From Acidipropionibacterium thoenii DSM 20276 (GTDB lineage Bacteria; Actinomycetota; Actinomycetes; Propionibacteriales; Propionibacteriaceae): 64,000 nt of DNA. Positions 10,970 through 20,920 of this stretch are shown one piece after another (positions within the stretch are counted from its first letter, which is position 1; every line of letters begins with the position of its first letter). The stretch is taken from NCBI RefSeq assembly GCF_000423445.1, contig NZ_AUHZ01000009.1:1-64000 (forward strand), given 5' to 3'. The translations under genes were made by a program, and so were the position numbers. Under the pieces are notes generated by a model. That model was given only the letters and a program-made list of their open reading frames with translations, had not been told where the DNA came from and made no database searches.

Positions 10970-12097
10970 GTGAGGGTGCTTGCCGCAATGTCAGGTGGCG
11001 TCGACTCGGCGGTGGCCGCTGCCCGGTTGGTGGCCGCCGGCCACGACGTCACCGGGGTGCATCTGGCGCTGTCGCGCACCCCGCTGGCCTACCGCGAGGG
11101 GTCACGCGGCTGCTGCTCGCTGGAGGACTCCTTCGATGCCCGCCGGGCCGCCGACCGGCTCGGCATCCCGTTCTACGTCTGGGACTTCTCGCAGCGGTTC
11201 GCCGAGGAGGTGATCCATCCCTTCATCGACGAGTACCGGGCCGGACGCACCCCGAACCCCTGCCTTCGCTGCAATGAGCGGATCAAGTTCGCCGCCGTCC
11301 TGGAACGTGGCATGGACCTGGGCTTCGACGCGGTGGCCACCGGCCACTACGCCCGACTGGATGCCACCGGGGATCTCACCCGGATGTACCGGGCGATCGA
11401 TCCGGGCAAGGACCAGTCCTATGTGCTGGCGGTGCTCAACCAGGACCAGCTGTCCCACTGCCTGTTCCCTCTCGGCGACTCGCTGAAGACCGATGTCCGC
11501 GCCGAGGCGGCACGGCTGGGGTTGAGCGTGGCCGACAAGCCGGACTCCTACGACATCTGCTTCATCCCCGACGGGGACACCCCGGGATGGCTCACCGACC
11601 AGCTGGGGGAGCAGACCGGGGAGTTCCGCGACGAGACCGGCACGGTGGTCGGCCACCATGACGGCTACCACCATTTCACGATCGGTCAACGGCGCGGACT
11701 GCACCTGGGGACCCCCGCGGCCGACGGCAGGCCCCGCTACGTGCTGGACATCGAGCCGGTCTCCAACACCGTGACGGTGGGGCCCGGCGAGGACCTGGAG
11801 GTGCACCACCTGGAGGCGATCCGTCCGGTCTGGTGCTCAGCCGCCCCTGGCGCCAGCTGGCGTGGTCAGGTGCAGGTCCGTGCTCACGGCACCCCCGTCG
11901 GCTGCCGGGTCCAGATCGCACCGGGTGGGGTGCGGATCGACCTGGAGACGTCGTTGCGGGGGGTCGCTCCCGGCCAGGCCGCGGTGCTCTACGACGGTGA
12001 TCTGGTGATCGGCTCGGCCACCATCTGCGGCACCGATCGGGCCGGCACCGACATCGCCCATGCCGGGCAGCCCGGAGTGGACGGTGCCCTCCGATGA
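10970..12097 (+). CDS. mnmA: tRNA-specific 2-thiouridylase MnmA (TrmU)
   Basis: Adenylates and thiolates U34 of tRNAs for Lys, Glu and Gln. 375 residues. The PP-loop [10 protein letters not shown] is at the N-terminus; the two reactive cysteines are Cys98 ([12 protein letters not shown]) and Cys197 (DICFIPDG), and GHYARL and IGQRRGL are also family motifs. GTG 10970 has GGAGG (10956-10960) upstream. Its stop overlaps the start of the next gene by 4 bp (ATGA), so translation is probably coupled. The partner desulfurase is directly upstream. Confidence 0.95.
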   Translation: MRVLAAMSGGVDSAVAAARLVAAGHDVTGVHLALSRTPLAYREGSRGCCSLEDSFDARRAADRLGIPFYVWDFSQRFAEEVIHPFIDEYRAGRTPNPCLRCNERIKFAAVLERGMDLGFDAVATGHYARLDATGDLTRMYRAIDPGKDQSYVLAVLNQDQLSHCLFPLGDSLKTDVRAEAARLGLSVADKPDSYDICFIPDGDTPGWLTDQLGEQTGEFRDETGTVVGHHDGYHHFTIGQRRGLHLGTPAADGRPRYVLDIEPVSNTVTVGPGEDLEVHHLEAIRPVWCSAAPGASWRGQVQVRAHGTPVGCRVQIAPGGVRIDLETSLRGVAPGQAAVLYDGDLVIGSATICGTDRAGTDIAHAGQPGVDGALR

Positions 12098-13089
12098 GGG
12101 CGACTGGAATCGGCTCCCTGCCGGGCACTGATTTCCGTGGCGCAGTGGCGGCGATGGCCGAGTGCTTCCCGGAGTCGGTGCCCCTTCCGGAGCTTCCCGA
12201 CCGCGGACTGCCGGCCGGGATCCTCGGCCGTGCCACCGCCCTGCTCGATGAGCTGCCGGTCGACCTGGGACCGGGCGGCTGGCGGCTGGCCGACGGCGAT
12301 GATGCGGCGGCTCGCGCGGCCAGGTCCTGGTGGCGTCGCGACCTCGACGACCTGGAGGAGACCCTGGCCGGTGAGGCCGCCACCGTCAAGGTCGCGGTCT
12401 GCGGCCCTCTGACGCTGGCCGCGGGTCTGCATCTGCGCCACGGCGAGGTGCTGCTGGGCGACCCGGGCGCGCTGCGCGATGCCGGCCAGTCCCTGGCGGC
12501 CGGGATCGGCGCCCTGCAGGTCGAACTCGGACGTCGGATGCCCCGGGTGCGCTGGCTGTGGCAGCTCGACGAACCCGCCGCACCGGCGGTGCTCGCCGGT
12601 CGGATCCCGACCCAGTCGGGACTGCACCGCCACCGGCCGATGGATCTGCAGATCGCTGTCGGGCTCTGTCGCGAGGTGGTGGCGGCGGTTCGGACCGCCG
12701 GAGCCGAGGAGACCGGCTGGCACTGCTGCGCCGGTGAGGTCCCCTGGGATCTGCTCGACCGGATCGACGTCGACGACGTGCTGGTCGACCTCTCGCTGCT
12801 GGACACCGCCGGGATCGGTCACTGTGCGCAGTGGCTGGAGTCGGGAAGGCGGGTGGGTCTGGGGGTGGTGCCGACCGCCGTCCCCGACCGGGTGGCGGAC
12901 GCCGACCGGATCATCGGCGGGTTGAAGGAGTTCACCCACAAGGTCGGCGTCGGCCCCGATCTGGTCCGGACCGATGGTCTGCTGACCCCCGCCTGCGGGC
13001 TGGCCGGCTGGTCCCAGCCGGTGGCCTGGCGGCAGTGCCGCGAGCTGTCGCGGGCGGCCGGACTGGCCGAGGAGGCCCTCCAGGACTGA
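12094..13089 (+). CDS. MetE C-terminal-domain-like protein (cobalamin-independent methionine synthase family)
   Basis: 331 residues, resembling the zinc-binding C-terminal barrel of Met[11 protein letters not shown] at the start, then WLWQLDEPA and HCCAGEVPW. Full MetE is about 750 residues, so this is a stand-alone half. It corresponds to the conserved actinobacterial gene next to mnmA (Rv3015c in M. tuberculosis) annotated as methionine synthase without proof. HCCAGE could supply a metal ligand. Overlaps mnmA by 4 bp, so a role linked to tRNA thiolation or sulfur-amino-acid metabolism is possible; the actual reaction is unknown. Confidence 0.75.
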   Translation: MRATGIGSLPGTDFRGAVAAMAECFPESVPLPELPDRGLPAGILGRATALLDELPVDLGPGGWRLADGDDAAARAARSWWRRDLDDLEETLAGEAATVKVAVCGPLTLAAGLHLRHGEVLLGDPGALRDAGQSLAAGIGALQVELGRRMPRVRWLWQLDEPAAPAVLAGRIPTQSGLHRHRPMDLQIAVGLCREVVAAVRTAGAEETGWHCCAGEVPWDLLDRIDVDDVLVDLSLLDTAGIGHCAQWLESGRRVGLGVVPTAVPDRVADADRIIGGLKEFTHKVGVGPDLVRTDGLLTPACGLAGWSQPVAWRQCRELSRAAGLAEEALQD

Positions 13090-13118
13090 CGGGGTCGGTG
13101 GTCCGGCCGGCCGGCGGC

Positions 13119-13124
13119 TAGCAT
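13119..13124 (+). promoter_or_regulatory. -10 box overlapping an alternative ATG
   Basis: TAGCAT overlaps the ATG at 13123 and ends 7 bp before the in-frame GTG at 13132. This favours the GTG as the true, leaderless start of the small membrane gene. Confidence 0.55.
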
Positions 13125-13131
13125 GGCAGAG

Positions 13132-13338
13132 GTGGGCATCTTCACCGACCTCAACCTCAACGGCCGCACACCGGTGCGCGTCCAGCCGAAGATCGGGGAG
13201 TGGGGCCCGGCCGGCGTCCCCTCCACCCGGGCCAAGAGGATCCAGCGGATCATCGCACCGATCGCCTTCGTGCTGGTGATGGCCGCGCTGGGTGCGCTGT
13301 TCTACTACTTCTACCGGATCCTCATCCCCCAGGGCTGA
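13132..13338 (+). CDS. Small single-pass membrane protein, function unknown
   Basis: 68 residues from GTG 13132 (71 from ATG 13123, whose bases form part of the -10 box). The first 40 residues are soluble (FTDLNLNGRTPVRVQPKIGE), ending in the basic TRAKRIQR, followed by one hydrophobic helix (about residues 41-64) and the end LIPQG. The arrangement suggests an anchored protein with a cytosolic N-terminal tail. I do not recognise the family. It sits where other actinobacteria often have ligA. Confidence 0.65.
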   Translation: MGIFTDLNLNGRTPVRVQPKIGEWGPAGVPSTRAKRIQRIIAPIAFVLVMAALGALFYYFYRILIPQG

Positions 13339-13357
13339 GTCCCCGATGCCGGCACCG

Positions 13358-13885
13358 CTAGATCACCAGGTGGACACCCCACCGGGTGGCCAGCGCCAGC
13401 AGCAGGCAGCGGATGAAGAATCCGACCGTGACCCACACCGAGAACCACCAGAAGTTCATCCTCGTGGTGGCGGCGTAGATCACCACCAGGTAGACCGGCG
13501 GGATCCCGCTGATCGCTGAGATCAGCAGGATCGGCATCCCCCATCGCGGATTCTCGACCAGCTTGGCCGTGCGGGTGTTCCAGCGCTGCCATCTGCAGCG
13601 CCAGGAACCAGGCTGTGCCGGCTTCTTCTGTCGGTGCGAGAAGACGGAGAGCTGGCGGCCCTTGCGGATCGCAAGGAACATGATCTGCTTGCCCAGCCCG
13701 TGGCCCAGAGCCAGGCCGATCGAGACCTCGAGGGGCCCCAGCAGGCCGCTGGCCAGCGAGCCCACGATGAAGATCTCCGAGTTGAGTACCGGAATCAGGC
13801 TGGAGGCGATGCCGAAGCCGAAGGCCGAGGCGATCTCGTACCAGAACCTCGCCGTCAGCCACACGGATGTCTCCAGGAGCACCAC
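13358..13885 (-). CDS. Multi-pass membrane protein, possibly VTT/DedA-like
   Basis: 175 residues with about four hydrophobic segments: GFGIASSLIPVLNSEIFIVG and the following helix near the N-terminus, then ILLISAISGIPPVYLVVIYA and a final helix. The P..NSE....G......G.....G...G pattern in the first half recalls SNARE-associated/VTT (YqaA, DedA) proteins, but the match is weak. A basic Arg/Trp-rich loop separates the halves. GTG 13885 (or 13882) lies 13 bp after the ACT-domain gene, so the two form a minus-strand operon. Function not assigned. Confidence 0.6.
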   Translation of the reverse strand: MVLLETSVWLTARFWYEIASAFGFGIASSLIPVLNSEIFIVGSLASGLLGPLEVSIGLALGHGLGKQIMFLAIRKGRQLSVFSHRQKKPAQPGSWRCRWQRWNTRTAKLVENPRWGMPILLISAISGIPPVYLVVIYAATTRMNFWWFSVWVTVGFFIRCLLLALATRWGVHLVI

Positions 13886-13898
13886 CGACGTGTTCCGC

Positions 13899-14516
13899 TC
13901 AGTTCGCCAGAGCGGCCAGGTGCTGCAGGCGGTTGAGCTCGGAGGCCAGGAACTCCGGGCCCCCCTGGCGTCCCAGCACCAGGCCCCGGCCGGCAGCCAA
14001 CGGGGCGACCGCCACCACGGTGTCCCCCCAGCCCGGCATCCAACCGTCGGACAGTTCGACCGAGTGGGTGGCGTCGAGCGGGTCGAGCAGCTGAACGGCC
14101 TCGGGGGTGAACTCGGGGGCCAGCGCGGTGGAGGTGATCACGGACCGATCGGCGGCGAACAGCGCCGCCCACTGGCAGTGGAAGACCACCGGGGTCGCCT
14201 CGGTGAGGATCTCGGCCCCGTGGGCCGGATCGTCGGCCATCCGGTTGAGAGTGGCGATGTCGGACTCGATGCCCCAGTTCTCCGGGTAGCGCGACAGCCA
14301 CAGCACGTTCACCCCGTCGAGCATGTCGCAGGCCGACACCAGGGTGTCGGGAAGGGTGCTCGGCGGAAGGGTGAGGATGAAGTCGTCGATGGCGTAGCCG
14401 GGACCCTTCTCGACGATCTCGACGGCGGAGATGTCAGCGTTGACCGTTCCCATCGCGGTGGCGACGAGTCCCAGCGAACCTGGGGTGTCGGGCAGCTGGA
14501 TCCGAAGCATGAGCAC
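13899..14516 (-). CDS. ACT-domain amino-acid-binding-like protein (Rv3013-type)
   Basis: 205 residues starting VLMLRIQLPDTPGSLG, a clear ACT domain (about 1-75, with GYAIDDFILTLPP), then a GAF-like C-terminal half ending near VLGRQGGPEFLASEL. ACT domains bind small ligands, often amino acids. The gene matches the conserved actinobacterial ORF divergent from gatC (Rv3013 in M. tuberculosis), whose function is unknown. GTG 14516 has GGGGAG upstream; ATG 14510 is an alternative. Divergent pairing with the transamidosome genes hints at amino-acid sensing, which is inference. Confidence 0.8.
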   Translation of the reverse strand: MLMLRIQLPDTPGSLGLVATAMGTVNADISAVEIVEKGPGYAIDDFILTLPPSTLPDTLVSACDMLDGVNVLWLSRYPENWGIESDIATLNRMADDPAHGAEILTEATPVVFHCQWAALFAADRSVITSTALAPEFTPEAVQLLDPLDATHSVELSDGWMPGWGDTVVAVAPLAAGRGLVLGRQGGPEFLASELNRLQHLAALAN

Positions 14517-14550
14517 GGGTCGATTCTCCCCCCGCCGGGCACTGCTCCCA

Positions 14551-14556
14551 AATATC
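14551..14556 (-). promoter_or_regulatory. Possible -10 box for the ACT-domain operon
   Basis: GATATT on the minus strand, 34 bp before the GTG, in an otherwise GC-rich spacer. It would give a leader of roughly 25-30 nt that includes the GGGGAG. Confidence 0.35.
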
Positions 14557-14596
14557 GGCAGCACCGGCCGTGTCCGGGGGGCTCGGCGACAGGCCC

Positions 14597-14602
14597 TAGG
14601 AT
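14597..14602 (+). promoter_or_regulatory. gatC operon -10 box
   Basis: TAGGAT, 61 bp before gatC, faces away from the ACT operon. It predicts a leader of about 55 nt carrying AGGAGG at 14652-14657. Confidence 0.45.
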
Positions 14603-14663
14603 GTGGCCGAAGGGCCGTGGGACTCACCGGCCCACTCTGTTTCCGTCACTCAGGAGGATCATC

Positions 14664-14963
14664 GTGGCTCTGACGCCGGATGAGGTCGTCCGCCTGGCCG
14701 GTCTGGCACGAATCGAGCTCACCGCAGAGGAGACCGCGATGCTGGCGCCCCAGCTCGATGTCATCCTCGACGCGGTGGCCACCGTGTCGGAGGTCGCCAC
14801 CGACGATGTGCCACCCACCTCTCATGCGCTGCCCCTGGTCAACGCCTTCCGTGCCGACCGGGTGCGGCCCTCGATGCCCGCCGCCGAGGCGCTGGCGATG
14901 GCCCCACGGGCCGAGCAGAGCCGGTTCCGGGTGCCCAGGATCCTCGACGAGGGAGCACAGTGA
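14664..14963 (+). CDS. gatC: Asp-tRNA(Asn)/Glu-tRNA(Gln) amidotransferase subunit C
   Basis: 99 residues ([20 protein letters not shown] ... [13 protein letters not shown]). The N-terminal helix pair and the C-terminal VPRIL tail are typical of GatC, which clamps GatA to GatB. GTG 14664 follows AGGAGG at ideal spacing. The stop codon overlaps the gatA start, consistent with 1:1 synthesis of subunits. Confidence 0.95.
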   Translation: MALTPDEVVRLAGLARIELTAEETAMLAPQLDVILDAVATVSEVATDDVPPTSHALPLVNAFRADRVRPSMPAAEALAMAPRAEQSRFRVPRILDEGAQ

Positions 14964-16537
14964 TGTCTGAGCCGCAATCCCCGCGCACCTCGATGACCGA
15001 CGCCGTGACCACCGGCGGCGCCGAGATCCTCACCTCCAGCGCCACCGACCTGGTGGCCGCGATGGAGGCCGGTCAGGTGTCCTCGGTCGAGATCACCCAG
15101 GCCTGCCTGGACCGCATCGAGGCCGTCGACCGACAGGTGCACGCCTTCCTCACCGTCGACGCCGAACGGGCCCTCCGTCAGGCTCGCGAGGTCGACTCAC
15201 GGCGGGCCGCGGGCCAACGGCTCGGACCGCTGGCCGGTGTCCCGCTGGCCGTCAAGGATCTCTTCTGCTACCAGGGGATGGTCACCACCGCGGCTTCCAG
15301 GATGCTGGCCGGATGGGTCTCCCCGTACACCTCCACGGTGGTCCAGCGATGCGTGGACGCCGGGATGGTGATTCTGGGCAAGACCAACCTCGATGAGTTC
15401 GCGATGGGCTCCTCCACCGAGACCTCGGCCTTCGGCCCGACCCACAACCCCTGGGACCTGGAACGGATCCCCGGCGGTTCGGGCGGCGGCTCCGCCGCGG
15501 CGCTGGCGGCCTTCCAGGCCCCGCTGGCACTGGGCACCGACACCGGCGGCTCGATCCGGCTGCCGGCGGCTCTGACCGGCACGGTCGGCGTCAAGCCCAC
15601 CTACGGCGGTACCTCCCGATACGGCGTCATCGCGATGGCCAGCTCCCTGGACCAGCCCGGGCCCTGTGCCCGCACGGTGGCCGATGCCGCCCTGCTGCAC
15701 CAGGTGATCGCCGGCTACGACCCGATGGACCAGACCTCCATCCCGCGCGATGTCCCCCCGGTGGTCGAGGCCTGCCGACAGATCGACCTGGCCGGGATGC
15801 GGCTGGGAGTGGTCACCGGCCTGTCCGGCCAGGGCTACGCCCCGGGCGTCACCCAGCGCTTCGAGGAGGCGGTGGCGGCGCTGCGGGGCGCCGGCGCCGA
15901 GGTCATCGAGGTCTCCTGCCCGCACTTCGAGCACGCCCTGGGTGCCTACTACCTCATCCAGCCCGCCGAGGTCTCCAGCAACCTGGCCCGCTATGACGCG
16001 ATGCGCTACGGGCTGCGTCTCGACGACGACGGGGAGCACTCCGCCGAACAGGTGATGGCCGCCAGCCGGGGCGCCGGCTTCGGTGCCGAGGCCAAGCGCC
16101 GGATCATCCTGGGCACCTATGCGCTGTCCAGTGGCTACTACGACGCCTACTACGGCTCGGCCCAGAAGGTCCGCACCCTGATCTCCCGGGACTTCGAGGC
16201 CGCCTGGGCGACCTGCGACGCACTGATCTCCCCGACCACCCCGACCACCGCCTTCAGGATCGGGGAACGGACCGACGACCCGCTGGCGATGTACCAGGCC
16301 GATCTGTGCACCATCCCGGCGAACCTGGCCGGAATCGCCACCGGCTCCTTCCCGGCCGGGCTGGCCCCCGAGGACGGCCTTCCGGTCGGACTGCAGGTGA
16401 TGGCCCCGGTGCTCTGCGATGACCGGGTCTACCGTGTCGGCGCCGCCCTGGAGGCGCAGCTGGAGGCCGCCTGGGGAGGCCCCCTGCTGGCGTCGATCCC
16501 GCCGCTGGGCGCTGCCGCGAAGGAGGATGTCCGATGA
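14963..16537 (+). CDS. gatA: Asp-tRNA(Asn)/Glu-tRNA(Gln) amidotransferase subunit A
   Basis: Amidase-signature subunit that releases ammonia from glutamine for transamidation. 524 residues. The Ser-cisSer-Lys triad is visible: Lys98 in AVKDLF, the cis-Ser in [11 protein letters not shown] and the nucleophile Ser in [14 protein letters not shown] 14963 overlaps the gatC stop (TGATG) and has GAGGGAG 7 bp upstream; a GTG at 14960 is also possible. Ends in a 4-bp overlap with gatB. Its presence implies that Gln-tRNA and/or Asn-tRNA is made indirectly in this organism. Confidence 0.97.
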   Translation: MSEPQSPRTSMTDAVTTGGAEILTSSATDLVAAMEAGQVSSVEITQACLDRIEAVDRQVHAFLTVDAERALRQAREVDSRRAAGQRLGPLAGVPLAVKDLFCYQGMVTTAASRMLAGWVSPYTSTVVQRCVDAGMVILGKTNLDEFAMGSSTETSAFGPTHNPWDLERIPGGSGGGSAAALAAFQAPLALGTDTGGSIRLPAALTGTVGVKPTYGGTSRYGVIAMASSLDQPGPCARTVADAALLHQVIAGYDPMDQTSIPRDVPPVVEACRQIDLAGMRLGVVTGLSGQGYAPGVTQRFEEAVAALRGAGAEVIEVSCPHFEHALGAYYLIQPAEVSSNLARYDAMRYGLRLDDDGEHSAEQVMAASRGAGFGAEAKRRIILGTYALSSGYYDAYYGSAQKVRTLISRDFEAAWATCDALISPTTPTTAFRIGERTDDPLAMYQADLCTIPANLAGIATGSFPAGLAPEDGLPVGLQVMAPVLCDDRVYRVGAALEAQLEAAWGGPLLASIPPLGAAAKEDVR

Positions 16538-18039
16538 GCAGCTGGACCACCGATGACCTGATGGACTACGACGAGGTGATGGAACGCTTCGACCCGGTAC
16601 TGGGCCTGGAGGTCCACGTCGAGCTGTCGACCGCCTCGAAGATGTTCTGCGGCTGCTCCACGGACTCGGACGCCGACCCCAACACCCACGTCTGTCCGGT
16701 CTGCCTCGGCCTGCCGGGATCACTTCCGGCGATCAACGGCCATGCCGTCGAGTCGGCGATCCGGATCGGTCTGGCGCTCAACTGCCAGATCGCGCCGTGG
16801 TGCCGGATGGCCCGGAAGAACTACTTCTACCCGGACATGACCAAGGACTACCAGATCTCCCAGTACGACGAGCCGATCTGCCATGACGGCCATCTGGACC
16901 TGGAGGTCGACGGGCAGAGCTACCGGGTGGAGATCGAACGGGCCCACATGGAGGAGGACGCCGGGAAGTCTCTGCACGTCGGCGGCTCCGACGGTCGTAT
17001 CCAGGGTGCCGCCTTCTCACTGATGGACTACAACCGGGCCGGCGTGCCGCTCATCGAGATCGTCACCAAGCCGGTGCGGGGGCTGGGCGCCAAGGCACCT
17101 GCGGTGGCCCGGGCCTACATGGCCCAGTTGCGCGACATCATGATCGCGCTGGGGGTCTCCCACGCCAGGATGGAGAAGGGCAACCTGCGCTGCGATGCCA
17201 ATGTCTCGCTGATGCCCAAGGGCTCCGATGAGCTGGGAACCCGCACCGAGACCAAGAATGTCAACTCGCTGCGCTCGGTCGAGGGTGCTCTGAGCTACGA
17301 GATCCGCCGCCAGGGGGCGGTGCTGGCCTCGGGGGGCAGGGTCCGCCAGGAGACCCGGATGTGGCAGGAGTCCGGCGAGTACACCATCGCCGGGCGTGAG
17401 AAGTCCGATGCCGAGGACTACCGCTACTTCCCCGAGCCCGATCTGGTGCCGATCGAGTGCAGCGCCAGCCGGGTCGAGGAGCTTCGCGCCACACTGCCGG
17501 AGCTGCCTGCCGCCAAACGGGCCCGGCTGGCGGCCGAGTGGTCATTCGATGAGACGGAGATGGCCGCCGTGCTCAACGCCGGTGCGCTGGATCTGCTGGA
17601 CGCCACCGTGACCGCCGGGGCCGCTCCCGAGGCGGCCCGCAAGTGGTGGCTCAGCGAGCTGTCGCGGCGGGCCAACGAGGCCGGCTGCGAGCTCTCGGAG
17701 GTCGGCATGACGCCGGTCCAGGTCGCCGAGCTCCAGGCACTGGTCGACGACGGCAGCCTCACCGACAAGCTCGCCCGCCAGGTGATCGACGGGGTGATCG
17801 CCGGGGAGGGGGATCCCCAGCAGGTGGTCGCCTCCCGTGGCCTGGCCGTGGTCTCCGATGACGGCGCCCTGGGGGCTGCCGTCGATGAGGCGATCGCCGC
17901 CAACCCGGGGGTCGCCGAGAAGATCCGCGGCGGCAGGGTCCAGGCCGCCGGCGCTCTCATCGGGCAGGTCATGAAGGCGATGCACGGCCAGGCCGACGCC
18001 AAGCGGGTCCGCCAGATCATCCTGGAGAAGTTGTCCTGA
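16534..18039 (+). CDS. gatB: Asp-tRNA(Asn)/Glu-tRNA(Gln) amidotransferase subunit B
   Basis: tRNA-binding kinase subunit that phosphorylates the Glu/Asp carboxylate and receives ammonia from GatA. 501 residues. Zinc cysteines are in [19 protein letters not shown]; the catalytic core includes [19 protein letters not shown] and [11 protein letters not shown]; the C-terminal helical GatB/YqeY domain binds the tRNA elbow. ATG 16534 overlaps gatA (ATGA). Last gene of the gatCAB operon. Confidence 0.97.
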   Translation: MSSWTTDDLMDYDEVMERFDPVLGLEVHVELSTASKMFCGCSTDSDADPNTHVCPVCLGLPGSLPAINGHAVESAIRIGLALNCQIAPWCRMARKNYFYPDMTKDYQISQYDEPICHDGHLDLEVDGQSYRVEIERAHMEEDAGKSLHVGGSDGRIQGAAFSLMDYNRAGVPLIEIVTKPVRGLGAKAPAVARAYMAQLRDIMIALGVSHARMEKGNLRCDANVSLMPKGSDELGTRTETKNVNSLRSVEGALSYEIRRQGAVLASGGRVRQETRMWQESGEYTIAGREKSDAEDYRYFPEPDLVPIECSASRVEELRATLPELPAAKRARLAAEWSFDETEMAAVLNAGALDLLDATVTAGAAPEAARKWWLSELSRRANEAGCELSEVGMTPVQVAELQALVDDGSLTDKLARQVIDGVIAGEGDPQQVVASRGLAVVSDDGALGAAVDEAIAANPGVAEKIRGGRVQAAGALIGQVMKAMHGQADAKRVRQIILEKLS

Positions 18040-18107
18040 CCGGTCGCAACACAACTGTCATGCTCCTGGAACAGGAGTGGCCCCCCGTGGTGGGAGAGTC
18101 AGTCCAT

Positions 18108-18138
18108 CGGCCCGGGGGAGGGGCACCTCCCGGGGCCG
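18108..18138 (+). terminator. GC-rich hairpin after gatB
   Basis: CGGCCCGGGGGAGG (18108-18121) pairs with CCTCCCGGGGCCG (18126-18138) around a 4-nt loop, with one bulged/mismatched position. It lies 68 bp after the gatB stop and 50 bp before the amidase start. It is probably a terminator without a U-tract, though it could also be a leader structure of the amidase mRNA. Confidence 0.55.
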
Positions 18139-18188
18139 CGCCCACCGTCGGAGACTCCCCGGGGGCCTGAGTCACAGGGAAGAGCGGC

Positions 18189-20120
18189 ATGGCATCCATC
18201 ACGCGTCGGCATTTTCTGTTCGCAACCCTGGCCGTCTCGGCCACCGCGGCGACCGGCACCATTCTCGGCGAGCAACCGGCGCTGGCGGTGGACCACAGCG
18301 CCGAGTTCGCCCGGGCAGCGGCCAGGTACCAGGTTCCGGCCGCGCTGCTGGCCTCGGTGTCCTACGGGCAGACCACCTGGACCGATCACGCCGGGCGTCC
18401 CTCGACGGCCGGCGGCTACGGTCCGATGCATCTGGTCGACGGCGCCAGGGCCGCGGCGATCCGAACCGAAGTCGCCGACAAGAAGACCGGCGTCATCGAC
18501 ACCCTCGGCCAGGCGGCCGCCCTCACCGGGTACTCGGCCGAGCAGCTGAGAACCGATCCCGCCGCCAACATCATGGGCGCCGCCGCCCTGCTGGCCGGCA
18601 CCCAGAAGCACCTGGGGCTTCCGGTCGGCAGCCAGACCGATCCGGCCAGCTGGTACTCCGCTGTCGCCGACATCAGCGGTCTGAGCTCGGCCTCGGCACA
18701 GCGGACCTTCGCCGACGGCGTCCTGGCGGACCTGCGCACCGGAGCGGTCAAGACCGTGGAAGGGGGCACCCTGAAACTGGCCGCCAGAGCGGTGGGCACT
18801 CCCACCGCTCAGCGCGCCCGGCTCACCGCCAGGATCCAGATGGCGATCAAGTGCAGGCCCGGTTCCTCCGATCCCCGCATCGACGCCCCCCGCGGGATGG
18901 ACATCGAATGGGTCGAGGCCCCCTACGAGGAGTACGACGAGTACGGCGACTACGGCAATCACGACCTGGCCTCCCGGCCCAGGACGCCGGCGCTCAGCAT
19001 GATCGTCATCCACGACACCGAGTGCTCCTACGACGTGGCCCTCCAGCTCGTCCAGGAGGCCACTTACCTGGGCTGGAACTACACCTTCCGGTCGGCCGAC
19101 GGCCGGGTCGCCCAGCATCTGCTGACCAAGGACATCGGCTGGCACGCCGGCAACTGGTACGTCAACAGCCACGCGATCGGCGTCGAGCATGAGGGCTACG
19201 GCGCGGTCGGCGACGAGACCTGGTACACCGAGCCGATGTACCGCAACTCGGCACGGTTGGTCGGCTACCTGGCCCGCAAGTACCGGATCAGGATGGACCG
19301 GGCCCACATCCTCGGCCACGACCAGGTTCCCGGCGTCGACACCGGCCACATCCCCAGTCAGCACTGGGACCCCGGCCCGTTCTGGGACTGGGAGCACTAC
19401 TTCGCGCTGATGGGTGCCGACCTGCGTCGGGGCACTCTGCGCCGGCCCGCCAGGACGGGCGAGGTGGTGCGCATCCTGCCGGGTTTCGACCGCAACACCC
19501 AGCCGTTGACCGGTGCCGACGGGGACGCCGGCAAGTCCTACCCGGCCGGAACCGGGATGAACTTCGTCACCCTGTACACCGCCCCCGATGCCAAGGCACC
19601 GATCTACAACGACCTCGGGCTGCACCAGACGGGCCAGCCCGGATCCTCCTTCGTCTCCGACATGGGAGGTCGGATCTCGGCCGGTTGCGATTTCGTGGTG
19701 GCCGAGGTCAAGGGGGACTGGACGGCGGTGTGGTACCTCGGCGACAAGGTCTGGTTCAGCAATCCGCGCCGCAATCCCACGGCGGTCGTGGTGCCCTTCG
19801 CCAAGGTCGTCACCCCGAGGCGGGCCACCGCCCCGGCGGCGACCTACGGGGTGGCGTACCCGGAACCGGAGGCCTACCGCAATCCCGACGACGTCACCGA
19901 GCTGTCGCCGCTGCTGTACAAGCTGCCGGCCGGCCAGTCCTATGTGCTCTACGACGACAAGAGCCCTGCCGACTACTACAAGGCATGGACCTACACACTG
20001 GATGATCCCGATGATCACATCGACATCGTCGGAAAGCTCAAGTACTACATGATCAGTCTGGGACACCGGATCGGCTACGTGCTGGCCAGCGAGGTCGAGG
20101 TGAGGCCGGCGCGGTTCTGA
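18189..20120 (+). CDS. Tat-exported N-acetylmuramoyl-L-alanine amidase with lysozyme-like N-terminal domain
   Basis: 643 residues, predicted to cleave the bond between MurNAc and the stem peptide outside the membrane. The N-terminus [15 protein letters not shown] is a twin-arginine signal with a likely AxA cleavage at PALA-VD (about 34). Residues about 36-190 resemble a transglycosylase/lysozyme-like domain ([18 protein letters not shown] ... GGYGPMHL), but the usual catalytic Glu position reads Gln. Residues about 270-400 form an Amidase_2 domain: IVIHDTE, the glycine/tryptophan region, ILGHDQVPG and [10 protein letters not shown] hold the zinc ligands. The roughly 200-residue C-terminal part (about 430-643) looks like repeated SH3-type wall-binding modules. 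GGGAAGAG precedes ATG 18189. Stands alone between gatB and a convergent gene. Confidence 0.85.
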   Translation: MASITRRHFLFATLAVSATAATGTILGEQPALAVDHSAEFARAAARYQVPAALLASVSYGQTTWTDHAGRPSTAGGYGPMHLVDGARAAAIRTEVADKKTGVIDTLGQAAALTGYSAEQLRTDPAANIMGAAALLAGTQKHLGLPVGSQTDPASWYSAVADISGLSSASAQRTFADGVLADLRTGAVKTVEGGTLKLAARAVGTPTAQRARLTARIQMAIKCRPGSSDPRIDAPRGMDIEWVEAPYEEYDEYGDYGNHDLASRPRTPALSMIVIHDTECSYDVALQLVQEATYLGWNYTFRSADGRVAQHLLTKDIGWHAGNWYVNSHAIGVEHEGYGAVGDETWYTEPMYRNSARLVGYLARKYRIRMDRAHILGHDQVPGVDTGHIPSQHWDPGPFWDWEHYFALMGADLRRGTLRRPARTGEVVRILPGFDRNTQPLTGADGDAGKSYPAGTGMNFVTLYTAPDAKAPIYNDLGLHQTGQPGSSFVSDMGGRISAGCDFVVAEVKGDWTAVWYLGDKVWFSNPRRNPTAVVVPFAKVVTPRRATAPAATYGVAYPEPEAYRNPDDVTELSPLLYKLPAGQSYVLYDDKSPADYYKAWTYTLDDPDDHIDIVGKLKYYMISLGHRIGYVLASEVEVRPARF

Positions 20121-20131
20121 TCGAGGCTGGC

Positions 20132-20791
20132 TCAGACGCTCAGCTCGGCGCCGCGGAACCGCTCCACCGTCTCGGGTTCCCCGAGGATCTCGACCTGGGC
20201 GGCGTCCTTGCGCCCGAAGCAGTAGAGCAGCACCTCCGAGGGAAGGCCCACCAGGGTGACGACACGGTCACCCGGGTGCAGCCAGATCTCGTGCAGGCTG
20301 CCGGTCTGGTCGGTGAGCTCGGCGCGCACCGCGACCGGGCTGCGCCGGGTCAGCAGCCTGCCGCTGCGTGCCAGGGCGGTGGCCAGGTGGGTCTGGGTCT
20401 GACGACCCAGCCTGCGCGGGGTGGTCCCCGGCCCGCCGAAACCGGGCTGGGCGCGCAGCAGGTCCTCGTGGTGGATGAAGTACTCCGCACCGTTGGCCAG
20501 CCGGTCCAGCCCCGGGATCCGGAAGACCGAGAACCGGTCCGGGCCGGTCCGGAACCGCTCAACCCGTTCGGTGAAGCTGCCGGAGTGCTCCATCCTCTCG
20601 GTACGGGCTGCGCCGATCCGGTCGAACAGCTCCACCGCGGTGCCCACCGCCCCGATCGGGTCGTTCTCTCGGATCAACAGATGACACAACAGGTCATCGG
20701 CCAGCCATCCCTGGCACAGCGTCGGGGCTGCCGGTCCCAGCCTGTCCAGATCATCGGCCAGTGCGGCCCTCTCGGTGCGTGCCAGCGACAT
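20132..20791 (-). CDS. TIGR03085-family metal-binding protein (DinB/mycothiol-dependent fold)
   Basis: 219 residues. The N-terminus [35 protein letters not shown] (candidate metal His) and [15 protein letters not shown] match the actinobacterial TIGR03085 group of the DinB/maleylpyruvate-isomerase superfamily, where a bound metal and often mycothiol are used. Substrate unknown. ATG 20791 follows GAGAGGG; the upstream in-frame extension is not supported. It converges on the amidase gene with a gap of only 11 bp. Confidence 0.8.
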   Translation of the reverse strand: MSLARTERAALADDLDRLGPAAPTLCQGWLADDLLCHLLIRENDPIGAVGTAVELFDRIGAARTERMEHSGSFTERVERFRTGPDRFSVFRIPGLDRLANGAEYFIHHEDLLRAQPGFGGPGTTPRRLGRQTQTHLATALARSGRLLTRRSPVAVRAELTDQTGSLHEIWLHPGDRVVTLVGLPSEVLLYCFGRKDAAQVEILGEPETVERFRGAELSV

Positions 20792-20907
20792 CGGCGTCCC
20801 TCTCGGTGGTGGATCTACTCCTCCATCCTGCCGCACACCGGCCCAGCTGCGAAGAGCCGACGGTGTTCCGGCCGCCGGCTGATTCCTCACCCCAGCCGGT
20901 CAGCGAC

Positions 20908-20913
20908 CATAAT
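20908..20913 (+). promoter_or_regulatory. hisI-trpE -10 box, leaderless start
   Basis: CATAAT ends 7 bp before the hisI ATG at 20921, so the transcript should begin at or next to the start codon. There is no room for a trp leader peptide or attenuator in front of hisI. Confidence 0.6.
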
Positions 20914-20920
20914 GAGAGCC

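Noticed and set aside
13563-14663. Long upstream extension of gatC across the ACT and membrane genes
   Set aside because: gatC has AGGAGG directly before GTG 14664 and normal length from there; the extension is antisense to two supported genes.
20276-20920. Upstream extension of hisI opposite the TIGR03085 gene
   Set aside because: It lies antisense to a supported gene, and hisI has a -10 box directly before ATG 20921.
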